Shown: piece after piece, positions 12,181 to 23,379 of the stretch
Layout: each line of letters starts with the position of its first letter
Numbering within the stretch: position 1 is the first letter of the stretch
DNA from: Linanthus parryae
Taxonomy: Eukaryota; Streptophyta; Magnoliopsida; Ericales; Polemoniaceae
Assembly: GCA_023055425.1 (NCBI GenBank)
Contig: JALGPY010000001.1
Location: 140,765,368-140,829,367, forward strand
DNA: 64,000 nt
Direction of reading: 5' to 3'
Translations under genes and position numbers: made by a program
Notes under the pieces: model-generated
Database searches by the model: none
Seen by the model: the letters and a program-made list of their open reading frames with translations, nothing else
Told to the model about the DNA's origin: nothing

Positions 12181-13049
12181 GGTTTTGGTGCCCTTAATGT
12201 TGGAAAGATAGAGCTGTTAGAGTATGTGATTTGTGTCGCGTTTCGGTGTTAGCGTCTCAATTCTAGGTTGTGGATCTGGTGGAGGTAGGGAGAAGGGAAT
12301 TGTGTTGGTGTGGGAGCAACGATGGTTGGTTGTGGCGTTGAATCGCCAGAGGTTATGTTCTTCCTCATCTTCTGTTCTTCTCTTTTAATCGTCTTTTTAC
12401 TTTCTAATTTGATATTATTATATTTTTGTAATAATGACTTTGGTCTCAATCAAAGTTAACGAAGCGATTTTAATAAAAGAAAGTTGTAGAAGTGATTTAG
12501 GTAAAAAACGGTAGAATGCAATTTTTTATAAAACTCTGGGAGGAAAAGCATAATAAAAATAGTTGTGGACATTTGAGGAAAAACTTGAGGGCATAATTAT
12601 CAATGTTGTCTACTAAATTTGCAACTACCCTACATGGAGTGATTAATTAATTGAATATTTGATAATTTTAATTACACATACTAATATTTTGTGATTATAT
12701 TATGTATTTTATTGTTATGATTAATAAATTTTAGAAAAACAAAATGTATGTACCAGCTGTGTAATTGAAAAGTTTGGTATCAAACTGTAACAAAAATCAA
12801 CATGGATATCACCAGTGTTTTGTTGGCATTTTTAATAAATTGACTTATCTTTTTGGACCTAATCAGGTAAGCAGAAGATGTGCGGGGAGACTAATAATGA
12901 TGTTTGTGTAAACGAGTTGACTAAACCACAACTTCTTTGAAACTTTTCGAGTACGTGTTCTATCGGCAACTAGTTAGCCTCTAAAAAGTCGTGAGAAATA
13001 ATCTAAATACATTCGAGTGTCAATTTAGTTTCCTCCAACTCAGTTGTAT
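12181..13049. other. A/T-rich intergenic stretch, nothing recognised
   Basis: No credible ORF, terminal inverted repeat or known domain was seen. The part after 12600 is strongly A/T rich. Confidence 0.5.
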
Positions 13050-13660
13050 AGTTGACCAAAAGTCACTACAATTCGATCCATTGATCTCATTCAAGAGAAT
13101 ACTTGACTAAAGAATGAGGGCACGTTTGCAAGAATGAATCGCCATGTTCAAAGAATGATTACAGATACCTTCATAATTTTTTTTATTTCTCCTAGAAAAA
13201 TTATTGTTAATCAGTTATAATTTTTCTCCAATTTCCTACATTCATCTGATTAGCTTGAAAAATTGCACTGAGTTAGACTTATATAATACACGGTCATGTT
13301 TAGTGGATGCATACATACACTCATAGTTGATACATGCTTGAGCACACTTGAATAACCCAACACTTAGCTATAGATTCTCGTAATTGCTCGCGTCATAGCA
13401 AGTACTTCAAAGGAAATTTTACTTAACATCTCAGATTTGACATTTTTAGCATTATGTGACATGCTATTATAGTAAAAAAAAAAGTGCATTGATAGTTCTT
13501 AATCAATCGAGGAATTTGGCCATATACAAGTATTTTTTGTTGAGAGTTGAAATAACTTGAAATTGAGTAGTCAGCTTGGTGACAAAGAGATCTCATGTTT
13601 GACAACCATCCCTCACAAATCATGCCAGCTATGGTCTGTTGACAAGATATGAAGTTTAAC
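13050..13660 (+). repeat. module B, copy 1
   Basis: Non-coding sequence with relatives at 23380-23950, 39640-40200, 49390-49903 and partly 63280-63550. Landmarks are TTGATCTCATTCA near 13082, CTTATATAATACACGGTCATG near 13280 and CATAGCAAGTA near 13395. The stretch 13535-13660 (AGTCAGCTTGGTGA, GACAACCATCCCTCA) matches 63380-63540. No protein or terminal structure was recognised. Confidence 0.65.
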
Positions 13661-13669
13661 TCATCTATG

Positions 13670-14603
13670 TGGTTATAGAGCTGATGCCTCTTAGTGATTG
13701 TGCCTTAAATTTTTGTAGTATGTTCCATATTTAGACTTTTGATTCGATATCCATATGTGTCTAATGTTGCGGGGTTGGAAGATAAACATGGGGCATGAGG
13801 GCTTCTACCATCAGAAGCCATTCATTACCATATGATAATGCTCACAGTTCTGTTTCTGTTTTCCATAACATTGTTTTGATAAATTGCTTTTACGTTGTGT
13901 ACATGTTTATTCAACCGATGAATGTTTCAGTTTTGGAGCATCTCAAACATTAAAACAAGTTTCTCCGTACTGGTCCCGCACCGCTCTCTGGATTGGTCTG
14001 ATAAGTAGGCATATTATATATGTGCAGCATTTTTTTTTGTTTTTTTTTGTTTTCCTGAATAGTTTGTCTAAACCAGAAAACTCATCAGCATTTGCTGCCC
14101 TTGTTTCTGTTTTGAAGAATTCTTAATTGACAAGTTATGATAGAAAAGCTTGTGGAGCCCTCAAATATTATTGTTGAATTATTCACGGTTGAAATCCCTT
14201 TCTGATTCAAATTCTAGGGAGAAGTTAATCAGATACGAAGATTGCCTTTTCATCGATATGGAGGCGTGGCTTGATGAATCAGTCTCAGAATAATGAAGAG
14301 GGGACGCGAGAGAAACTGGACACATGAATTTGTGAAATCACGAGATATGAATCTTGATGACCAACAATTCCTAGAACAAACTTAACAATGCTAGTACAAG
14401 CCAGAGAATCAAGCCCCGTCACTGAGGAACATGTTCTCTCATGTGAGTTTTTTGATGGAAGGATCGATGCTCATGAAAATGTGGAGTTCATTGTTTTGCC
14501 TTTGTACGAATTTCTGACTTATTTGTGTGTGATGGTCACTCTTGTATTGGTCTGATTTCTTGAAGAGTTAGACTTTTGGGATACAACTTACCATTTTTAT
14601 AGT
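13670..14603 (+). repeat. module A, copy 2 (without hAT coding end)
   Basis: Matches module A from the GTGATTGTGCC landmark (13691) to CTTACCATTTTTAT (about 14603), where copia-2 sequence begins. It has the GAATCTTGATGACCAACAA stretch near 14352 shared with about 42100, 45530 and 47690. Confidence 0.65.
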
Positions 14604-15084
14604 GGGAACAAAAGGATGCGAAGTGGTAGCATTGACAAACTGAGAGTTGAAGTACTTGGGATTAGGGTTGCGGGTGCACGTTGGTGTAAGCGTAGGAGCC
14701 GGGGCTGGCATCCCATTTGGAGCAACGTCAACATGAGGAGGCACATAAGCAGGTGTGTGTGTGTGCAGGTGGTGTGGCTGCACCTTAAGGAGATGCAGGT
14801 TCAGGTGCGAGTGGAGGTTCAGGGGCAGGCATAAGAGCAGGTGCGAGAGCAGGTTCCGGCGTAGGAGGATCTGTAGGAGGCAGCGCATGAGCGAGAGTTG
14901 GGGCATGCGCATGTGCAACTGGAGCAACGGAGTCATTCATGGCATATGTTTCAACATTGGTAGCACATTGAGTAGGTGGATGTGTGGAAAAAGGAAAGAT
15001 ATAAGGAACGAAGCGAACATGGCGAGAGATATATCTGCGATCAGTGAATGGGTCGAGGCGCTCGTAGGCTGACTAAGTGAGCGA

Positions 15085-16037
15085 TTAACCTAAGAATATG
15101 CAAGGACTGGAACGAGGTTCAAGTTTGCTTGAGGTGTAAGGTCGAAGCCAAGGGAAGCACTGGAACCCAAAAGGTTGGAGGGACTTATAGTTGGGGGTAC
15201 TTCGAAAAATTTGAAGTATATATGGAGAGTCATTGCGCATGACATGAGTTGGCTTGCGATTAATTAGGTAGACTGTAGTTTGGAAGGCATGGGGCCAATA
15301 GCTCAGTGGGCATGATGCAGTATGAAGAAGAAAAAGACCAGTTTCAACAATGTGGAGATGTCTGCGCTCGGCAGAGCCATTGTGCTCGGGAGTATGAGGA
15401 GGGGTAGTGAGATGCGTGATGCCGCCATTGTCAGAAAAGAGAGTGACAATGGATTGGGAGAAGCGCTTCTCTACAAGTCGTTTGAATTGCGAGAAAATTG
15501 AATCAATGTCTGATTTTCTCTTAAGAGGATAAAGCCACACATACTTAGTGAAGTGATCAACAAAGACCACATAGTAGAGATAACCATCACGAGAATTGTT
15601 TGGTACTCCAGACATCACTGTAAATAAATTCAAGTGGGCGAGAGCTTGTAAGAGAATTGTGCGCGAAAGGAATCTTGTGACTTTTATTGATATGATAAGA
15701 AGTACAAGAGAATTTCTAAAGACTAGATGGAGACAAAGAAATGTTGCACTTATGCAGAATAAGCCCTAAGGTTTTATTACATGGATGACCAAATGTGTGA
15801 TGAAGACTGTGAACGTCTACGACAGTGGTTGTATTGATGAGAGGAAGGTTGCTGCGAGGAGCATAGTAGACACCATCTCGATTTTCACCGTGAAGGATGG
15901 TGTTTGCGGTTGAGCGATCCTTCACAACAAAATGAGAAGAGAAGAATTCAACTGAAGCATGATTAGATTTGCAAATTTGGAAAATAGAGACAAGTTTGCG
16001 ATGTAATTTGGGAACACACGGGACATTGGACAGACGA
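15085..16037 (-). pseudogene. copia-2 pre-integrase and integrase core
   Basis: The minus-strand reading 16037-15716 gives RLSNVPCVPKLHRKLVS and VHSLHHTFGHP, the copia pre-integrase region. 15633-15085 gives the integrase core with VFVDHFTKYVWLYPL, LFSDNGG and PEHNGSAERR, so the second aspartate and the glutamate are visible. A frameshift or stop lies between them near 15640-15716. Sequence to 14604 is the low-complexity linker that normally separates integrase from RT. No RT follows. Confidence 0.8.
16033..16037. repeat. left target-site duplication GACGA
   Basis: Five bases directly left of LTR 1; identical to 21389-21393. LTR retrotransposon integrases make duplications of this size. Confidence 0.85.
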
Positions 16038-16359
16038 TCATACGGGTCAACAGTATCAGACGGGACACCCATATTATTATCTTTAATAATTATTTAGAAT
16101 TACTCGTTAATTGTTTATTTATTTAATTAGTCGTTTATTTATTTAGTTAGTGGACCGGGCCGAGCCCATTAGGTCAAGGTTAGGGTTAGCTATTTACTAT
16201 TTAAACAGTGTAGTTCTTCAGTTTTAGGTATGGAATAAGAATTATTTTATTGAGTTTATTTCAGTTTTATTTCGTATTCGTAGTTTTTCGTAGTGTCACG
16301 AACTACTGGTAGAGATTCGTAGCCTCTCTCAAGCTACTGGTACGATACTGGGTGTATCA
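16038..16359 (+). repeat. array LTR 1 (322 bp)
   Basis: Starts TCATACGGG and ends GGGTGTATCA. The first TG of the other LTRs has become TC, the only change at a terminus in the array. Confidence 0.9.
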
Positions 16360-16378
16360 TTGGTGCTTTCATTGACGA

Positions 16379-17711
16379 ATGGCGGACATGGGTGGTCGCC
16401 CTTGCGCCGTTCTCTTCCTCGAAGATCCCGAAGACATCGAAGAACTCTGCCAGCAAGTTAATGCAAAAATTACTTATCTCACCGTGACAGAGTTGGAAAA
16501 CTTCCAAGCGCGGGGGTATCTGACCATGACAGATCTGGAAGACGTTAAATCTAGTGAGGGACGTCTCCGAGTGGTGACCACTGCGGAGTTTTATCGCATC
16601 CAGGAGCAGATTTACGAAGCTAAATTCCTACCATCTCAAGATCCGGCGAGCAACCTGCCCGAACAGCCGACGTTGAAGCAAGAACAAGAACAACAGCAGT
16701 AGCAGCCTTCACTCGCGCCGTTGGAAGAACAGCCGCTGCCAACGACCTTTCTGCCGCCAGCGGAACCACAACAGCTCGTCGTCTTCCACGACCTGGAGGG
16801 AACCCCAGCCGTCGATGAAGACTATGGGCAGAGCAACCACACACCAGAAGAGTGCTGCGCAGAACTCTCCGGACATCAATGGCGAGGTACCACAGTCCGA
16901 TTTGCGTGACCGCAGCAGTCAGAAGCTTCCATGGCAACCGCCGGCATTGCTGCCACAACAGCCGCAGCCTATCCACCCCGAACGAGATCCGAAACCATCG
17001 GATCCTCCCGGCGACCTTCGTCCGACTGGCAATGGCCGCCAAGGTGCCCTCTCGATCGCCGAACAGATTCCCGTCGAAGACCGCCGATTTGACCGACGGC
17101 CACAAACGACCGCCACCCAAACCGCCCGACGCTCCGCCGCTGCTCCTGAACTTAACCGGACCAGTAACGACCCACACCACCGTCCCCGGCGTGATTCAGC
17201 CGTCGGAAAGTTCGAAGCCATCAGCGATTGGAGAAGATCGGCTCGATTTAGCCGATAGGGAGAAGATGGCTCGCTCACGGCTCCAATTAGCCATCGGGTT
17301 GAAAACGGCTCGCAAGCGGCTCGATCTAGCCGCTGATTTGCACTTGGCTCGGCTGGAGTCGCCGGCTCCTAGGGCTCCTTCCACAGTGGGCTGTTCATCA
17401 CCAAATGGGCCACCATTTAAATTTGGGCCTTTTCACTCTTTGAGGCAGCCTGCAACTATACTCACATATGGTTTTGGGCCTAATTCTTCACTTGGGTTTT
17501 ATTTTTCATTGTGGCATAATTTTCCTTTTGGGCCTAATTATTTTGGGGCGAAAATATTTCTCTGTAGTGCTGATTTGAAGCTACAGAGTGCGGTTCTGCA
17601 GCTCGTTTGCCGTCCATTTGATCCGGGCATATGTGTGCAAGAGATACAAGACGACACGCCTATTTTCAACTCATCCACCTTGAGGACAAGGTGTTTTTCG
17701 AGCGCGGGGGA
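16379..17711 (+). pseudogene. array unit 1 ORF, unrecognised protein, broken
   Basis: ATG 16379 opens MADMGGRPCAVLFLEDPED. About 90 residues, acidic and probably helical, are followed by a glutamine run and a proline-rich part. Stop TAG at 16700-16702 falls in the glutamine run, where unit 2 and unit 3 read CAG. Two bases missing near 16869 and one extra T near 17089 shift the remaining frame, so the C-terminal part is read in two other frames. No known domain recognised: no CCHC knuckle and no enzyme motif. A gag-like role is possible from its position behind the primer site, but is inference. Confidence 0.7.
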
Positions 17712-17713
17712 GT

Positions 17714-18036
17714 TGATACGGGTCAACGGTATCAGACGGGACACCCATATTATTATCTTTAATAATTATTTAGAATTACTCGTTAATTTTTTATTTTTGT
17801 TTAATTAGTCGTTTATTTATGTAGTTAGTGGATCGGGCCGAGCCCATTAGGTCAAGGTTATGTTTGCTATTTACTATTTAAACAGTGTAGTTCTTCAGTT
17901 TTAGGTATGGAATAAGAATTATTTTGTTGAGTTTATTTCAGTTTTATTTCGTATTCGTAGTTTTTCGTACTGTCACGAACTACTGGTAGAGATTCGTAGC
18001 CTCTCTCAAGCTACTGGTACGATACTGGGTGTATCA
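17714..18036 (+). repeat. array LTR 2 (323 bp)
   Basis: TGATACGGG...GGGTGTATCA. Serves as the right LTR of unit 1 and left LTR of unit 2. Very similar to LTRs 1, 3 and 4. Confidence 0.92.
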
Positions 18037-18055
18037 TTGGTGCTTTCATTGACGA

Positions 18056-19480
18056 ATGGCGGACATGGGTAGTCGCCCTTGCGCCGTTCTCTTCCTCGAA
18101 TATCCCGAAGACATTGAAGAACTCTGCCAGCAAGTTAATGCAAAAATTACTTGTCTCACCGTGACAGAGTTGGAAAACTTCCAAGCGCGGGGGTATCTGA
18201 CCATGAGAGATCTGGAAGACGTCAAATCTAGTGAGGGACGTCTTCGAGTGGTGACCACTGCGGAGTTTTATCGCATCCAGGAGCAGATTTACGAAGCTAA
18301 ATTCCTACCATCTCAAGATCCGGCGAGCAACCTGCCCGAAGAGGCGACGTTGAAGCAAGAACAAGAACAACAGCAGCAGCAGCCTTGACTCGCACCGTTG
18401 GAAGAACAGCCGCTGGCAACGACCTTTTTGCCGCCAACGGAACCACAACAGCTCGTCGTCTTCCACGACCTGGAGGGAACCCCAGCCGTCGATGAAGACT
18501 GTGGGCAGAGCAACCACACACAAGAAGAGTGCTGCGCAGAACTCTCTTCGGACATCAATGGCGAGGTACCACAGTCCGATTTGCGTGACCGCTGCAGTCA
18601 GAAGCTTCCATGGCCACCGCCGGCATTGCTGCCACAACAGCCGCAGCCTATCCACCCCGAACGAGATCCGAAACCATCGGATCCTCCCGGCGACCTTCGT
18701 CCGACTGGCAATGGCCGCCAAGGCGCCCTCTCGATCGACGAACAGATTCCCGTCGAAGACCGCCGATTGACCGACGGCCACAAACGACCGCCACCCAAAC
18801 CGCCCGACGCTCCGTCGCTGCTCCAGAACTTGACCGGACCAGTAACGACCCACACAACCGTCCCCGGCGTGATTCAGCCGCCGGAAAGTTCGAAGCCATC
18901 ACCGATTGGAGAAGATCGGCTCGATTTAGCCGATAGGGAGAAGATGGCTCGCTCACGGCTCCGATTAGCCATCGGGTTGATAACGGCTCGCAAGCGGCTC
19001 GATCTAGCCGCTGATTTGCACTTGGCTCGGCTGGAGTCGCCGGCTCCTAGGGCTCCTTCCACAGTGGGCTGTTCATCACCAAATGGGCCACCATTTAAAT
19101 TTTGGCCTTTTCACTCTTTGAGGCAGCCTGCAACTATACTCACTTATGGTTTTGGGCCTAATTCTTCACTTGGGTTTAATTTTTCATTGTGGCATAATTT
19201 TCCTTTTGGGCCTAATTATTTTGGGGCGAAAATATTTCTCTGTAGTGCTTATTTGAAGCTACAGAGTGCGGTTCTGCAGCTCGTTTGCCGTCCATTTGAT
19301 CCGGGCATATGTGTGCAAGAGATACAAGACGACGCGCCTATTTTCAACTCATCCACCTTGAGGACAAGGTGTTTTTCGAGCGCGGGGGAGTTGATACGGG
19401 TCAACGGTATCAGACGGGACACCCATACTATTATCTTTAATAATTATTTAGAATTACTCATTAATTTTTTATTTATTTAA
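18056..19480 (+). pseudogene. array unit 2 ORF, one nonsense codon
   Basis: One reading frame from ATG 18056 to the stop at 19478-19480 is interrupted only by TGA at 18386-18388. The predicted product would be about 474 residues, its last ~30 codons lying inside LTR 3. Regions: acidic N-terminus (residues 1-90), Q-run (about 97-109), P-rich middle, a basic stretch DREKMARSRLRLAIG, and an aromatic/glycine-rich tail (SPNGPPFKFWPFHSL, FGPNYFGAKIF). The other two units have an open codon at the position of this stop. Function unknown. Confidence 0.75.
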
Positions 19481-19713
19481 TTAGTCGTTTATTTATTTAG
19501 TTAGTGGATCGGGCCGAGCCCATTAGGTCAAGGTTAGGGTTAGCTATTTACTATTTGAACAGTGTAGTTCTTCAGTTTTAGGTATGGAATAAGAATTATT
19601 TTATTGAGTTTATTTCAGTTTTATTTCGTATTCGTAGTTTTCCGTAGTGTCACGAACTACTGGTAGAGATTCGTAGCCTCTCTCAAGCTACTGGTACGAT
19701 ACTGGGTGTATCA
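19392..19713 (+). repeat. array LTR 3 (322 bp)
   Basis: TGATACGGG...GGGTGTATCA, shared by units 2 and 3. Confidence 0.92.
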
Positions 19714-19732
19714 TTGGTGCTTTCATTGACGA

Positions 19733-21037
19733 ATGGCGGACATGGGTGGTCGCCCTTGCGCCGTTCTCTTCCTCGAATATCCCGAAGACATCGAAGAACT
19801 CTGCCAGCAAGTTAACGCAAAAATTACTTGTCTCACCGTGACAAAGTTCGAAAACTTCCAAGCGCGGGGGTATCTGACCATGAGAGATCTGGAAGACGTT
19901 AAATCTAGTGAGGGACGTCTCCGAGTGGTGACCACTGCGGAGTTTTATCGCATCCACGAGCAGATTTACGAAGCTAAATTCCTACCATGTCAAGATCCGG
20001 CGAGCAACCTGCCCGAACAGCCGACGTTGAAGCAAGAACAAGAACAACAACAGCAGCAGCCTTCACTTGCGCCGTTGGAAGAACAGTCGCTGGCAACGAC
20101 CTTTCTGCCGCCAGCAGAACCACAGCAGCTTGTCGTCTTCCACGACGTGGAGGGAACCCCAGCCGTCGATGAAGACTATGGGCAGAGCAACCACACACCA
20201 GAAGAGTGATGCGTAGAACTCTCTCCGGACATCAATGGTGAGGTACCACAGTCCGATTTGCGTGACCGCTGCAGTCAGAAGCTTCCATGGCCACCGCCGG
20301 CATTGCTGCCACAACAGCCGCCGCCTATCCACCCCGAACGAGATCCGAAACCATCGGATCCTCCAGGCGACCTTCGTCCGACTGGAAATGGCCGCCTAGG
20401 CGCCCTCTCGATCGCTGAACAGATTCCCGTCGAAGACCGCCGATTGACCGACGGCCACAAACGACCGCCACCCAAACCGCCCGACGCTCCGCCGCTTCTC
20501 CTGAACTTGACCGGACCAGTAACGACCCACACCACCGTCCCCGGTGTGATTCAGCCGCAGGAAAGTTTGAAGCCATCACCAATTGGAGAAGATCGGTTCG
20601 ATTTAGCCGATAGGGAGAAGATGGCTCGCTCACGGCTCCGATTAGCCATCGGGTTGAAAACGGCTCGCAAGCAGCTCGATCTAGCCGCTGATTTGCACTT
20701 GGCTCGGCTGGAGTTTCCGGCTCTTAGGGCTCCTTCCACAGTGGGCTGTTCATCACCAAATGGGCCACCATTTAAATTTGGGCCTTTTCACTCTTTGAGG
20801 CAGTCTGCAACTATACTCACTTATGGTTTTGGGCCTAATTCTTCACTTGGGTTTAATTTTTCATTGTGGCATAATTTTCCTTTTGGGCCTAATTATTTTG
20901 GGGCGAAAATATTTCTCTGTAGTGCTGAATTGAAGCTACAGAGTGCGGTTCTGCAGCTCGTTTGCCGTCCATTTGATCCGGGCATATGTGTGCAAGAGAT
21001 ACAAGACGACGCGCCTATTTCAACTCATCCACCTTGA
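19733..21037 (+). pseudogene. array unit 3 ORF, one nonsense codon
   Basis: ATG 19733 runs in frame to the stop at 21035-21037 with a single interruption, TGA at 20207-20209, where units 1 and 2 read TGC. Through the Q-rich region it is longer than the others (158 residues before the stop). One T fewer near 21020 makes the C-terminus end at STHPP. Same unrecognised protein as units 1 and 2. Confidence 0.75.
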
Positions 21038-21067
21038 GGACAAGGTGTTTTTCGAGCGCGGGGGAGT

Positions 21068-21388
21068 TGATACGGGTCAACGGTATCAGACGGAACACCC
21101 ATATTATTATCTTAATAATTATTTAGAATTACTCGTTAATTTTTTATTTATTTAATTAGTCGTTTATTTATTTAGTTAGTGGATCGGGCTGAGCCCATTA
21201 GGTCAAGGTTAGGGTTAGCTATTTACTATTTAAACAATGTAGTTCTTCAGTTTTAGGTGTGGAATAAGAATTATTTTATTGAGTTTATTTCAGTTTTATT
21301 TCGTATTCGTAGTTTTTCGTAGTGTCACGAACTACTGGTAGAGATTCGTAGCCTCTCTCAAGCTACTGGTACGATACTGGGTGTATCA
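21068..21388 (+). repeat. array LTR 4 (321 bp)
   Basis: TGATACGGG...GGGTGTATCA, immediately followed by GACGA. Confidence 0.92.
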
Positions 21389-21393
21389 GACGA
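21389..21393. repeat. right target-site duplication GACGA
   Basis: Identical to 16033-16037 and marks the right end of the array. Confidence 0.85.
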
Positions 21394-22384
21394 AGAGGTT
21401 TAATGAGAGAGGAGAATTTGGGGAATGTGAGAGATAGATAAACTCTTACTGTTGCCAAGAATAATCTCCTCAGGACCATCGTAAGCTGCCAGATCTTCAA
21501 GGCCATCTGTGCTAGGGGTGACGTGATGAGATGCACCACTGTCAAACATCCATGCATCCGAAAATTCCGAGGCCTGGCTCACTGTAGTGTTGATCGTGTG
21601 TTACTCGCGGTTGAGATGTTGTGGTCGCTCAAGAAGCTAGTAAGTTTGCGACAATCGTGAACAACATGGCCTGCGAAGTTACATAAGTGACAGCGCTTTT
21701 GAGACTGACCAGACTAATTTGCGTCTACTGGGGAATTGTGCGACCTATTTCGCGGGTTCGATGAGTGTTAGCGGCGGTCTTGATTCCTTGAGTAACCACC
21801 ATTGTGCGAGTGTTGAGGGGGAGCACCCTGATGTGAGGCCAATCTTGAGTGACGCTGCGTCACATTGGCTGTGGCAAGGAGAGGTGCAGATTCTGATTCT
21901 GCAATTCGCAAGGAGCGCTCATGTTCCTCAAGAATGGAAGTGAGTTCGATAATGGACACATTCGTATTTCGAACTCGAAGAGCAGCCAGGATGGGGGAGT
22001 AGTCGACCCCAAGTTGGTTGATGATGGATATGAGAAGGTCATTGTTTGTTCTTGAGTGCGATATCCAGGAGAAGCAATTGCAAAGCTTTCCATGAGAGTA
22101 GTCCAATCTTCACGAGCAGTGGATGAAGAGGAGATCAGTGGCTGGATTGACTCGGTGCAGTTACCGAGGAGTGCACTGACAATGATCTGGTCTTGACGGT
22201 ACCAGATGGAGTAGTCAAGGTTTGCAACTAATTTCGCAGAATCAATGTAGTGTGACGGTGTTTTGGTGGATCCGTCAATAAACCCTAGCAGATCAAAGCC
22301 AATTAGGGTGGCTTCGATCTGTCGAAGCCAAACGAGAAAGTTGGCGGATGATAGTTTGATGGGAAAGTTTGTAGGGGCATTCAA
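21394..22384 (-). pseudogene. copia-2 gag and protease
   Basis: On the minus strand, ATG at 22384 opens MNAPTNFPIKLSSANFLVWL, a typical copia gag N-terminus (UBN2-like). The frame shifts within 21860-22106. A remnant of the zinc knuckle may lie near 21670-21700. The protease motif WMFDSGASHHVTP lies at about 21514-21552; the catalytic aspartate is D in FDSGA. The frame then meets the array at 21393. Not functional. Confidence 0.8.
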
Positions 22385-22505
22385 ATGGGTTACTTATGGT
22401 GTGGTGGTTGTCATGGTTGTGATGGCCGACGTCTGGGACCGAGAGGCAAAGTTGTCGGCTTACGATTTGCGACAAGAGAGTGGATCGTCTGAAATGTTTC
22501 TACAG

Positions 22506-22516
22506 CTCTGATACCA
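22506..22516 (-). other. primer binding site of copia-2
   Basis: TGGTATCAGAG on the minus strand, complementary to the 3' end of initiator tRNA-Met, directly beside the LTR edge at 22517. Confidence 0.85.
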
Positions 22517-22705
22517 TGTGAAGGTTGAATGAATTGATTAACATTTGGTCCGTATTTATACAAGAAGAGGGATTTACATACAATGCATATGCAGCTAAAA
22601 TATGAAAGATATAATTACAAATATAATAACAGATCCCATAAATCATGGAGAATCGACATAAAATAAGGAAGAGATAATTGGAGAATACGAAGAAAATAAA
22701 GTTAT
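22517..22705 (-). repeat. 5' LTR of copia-2 (outer edge approximate)
   Basis: The inner edge at 22517 is fixed by the primer site; plus-strand sequence starts TGTGAAGG. A TATA-like TATAAATAC lies near 22551-22559 on the minus strand. The outer boundary cannot be set because the 3' LTR is missing. Confidence 0.6.
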
Positions 22706-23340
22706 GGTGGATCTCGCGCCTCTCCTTGATGCCCTTGTTGGCACCAAGAGTGAAATCAAACCGGAAGAAAACGACACCCCACTTGCATTTTCTAAGACCA
22801 TACTTTCTGAAATAGGAATAAGAGAGAATCGCCGGATTGACCAACTCTTTTGTGGAAAGAAATAGCTGATAAACCTCTTTCAATGCGGCTATCTCGCTCA
22901 CACCAACAGAGTACGTCAAGACTTTTCGATACATCCAAATGAGGAACTTAAGAGATGACAAGATAGATCTCGTAACGACCCGTGCCAAACTGTTTTTTAT
23001 TTCAGGGGAAGGAGATTGTGACTGGAAAAGTTATGAGTCAGGCAAGACGAAAGAGGACAAGTGCCCCCAGTGCCATAAAACAAATAAGTACAACAAAGGT
23101 TTGGAAGCAGGTAACGCCACCACATGTACTTGTTCTCGAGATCAGGCACTCTGAGTACCCGAAGTCCACATTGAAAAGCGACAATGTTGTGCATACAGTA
23201 AAGAAGAACATTCGGTTCGAGGAACATATGATAACAAGTTTCGAAAGCGATACCGAGAGCTTCAAATACGAACTTAGGTCCATCATACAACATGTCACCA
23301 ACATTGAGGGAAGTCGCAATAGTACGCATTCCATCTGAAA
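22706..23340. other. unrecognised segment with weak coding signal on the minus strand
   Basis: The minus-strand reading 23329-22997 (110 codons, opening MRTIATSLNVGDMLYDGPKF) and a second one within 22988-22690 (WMYRKVLTYSVGV ... FDFTLGANKGIKERRE) look protein-like, but I cannot name a family. They are in different frames and may be a broken gene or exons. Plus-strand readings of similar length (22982-23338) also exist, so the coding strand is not certain. Confidence 0.3.
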
Positions 23341-23379
23341 CTAGTAAGCTTATAAAAAACCAATATTAAATAAACCTAT

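Larger units (their letters stand above)
16038..21388 (+). mobile_element. tandem array of a small non-autonomous LTR retrotransposon (4 LTRs, 3 internal regions)
   Basis: Structure is LTR1-int1-LTR2-int2-LTR3-int3-LTR4, with unit period about 1677 bp. LTRs are 321-323 bp and end TGATAC...GTATCA; LTR1 reads TC in place of the initial TG. Internal regions are 1354-1355 bp. Each starts with a primer-site-like TTGGTGCTTTCATTGAC after the LTR and ends with a purine-rich GCGCGGGGGAGT before the next LTR. The whole array is flanked by GACGA on both sides and interrupts copia-2. A single element would be about 2.0 kb, similar to TRIM or TR-GAG elements. No protease, integrase, RT or RNase H motif was seen, so it would need enzymes in trans. 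Confidence 0.92.
14604..22705 (-). mobile_element. Ty1/copia fragment copia-2, minus strand, split by the 16038-21388 array
   Basis: Read on the minus strand: a short 5' LTR (left edge 22517), primer site complementary to initiator tRNA-Met (22506-22516), gag, protease, then after the inserted array the pre-integrase region, integrase and a proline/alanine-rich linker. The element stops near 14604, before RT, so RT, RNase H and the 3' LTR are lost. Removing 16038-21388 and one copy of GACGA rejoins protease and integrase sequence in the expected order. Confidence 0.85.

Noticed and set aside
16620..20739. Many long ORFs on the minus strand and alternative frames of the LTR array (for example 16620-17180, 18305-18853)
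   Set aside because: They overlap the plus-strand ORF in GC-rich DNA and have arginine/glycine/serine-rich compositions typical of antisense shadows; the plus-strand frame explains the shared structure better.
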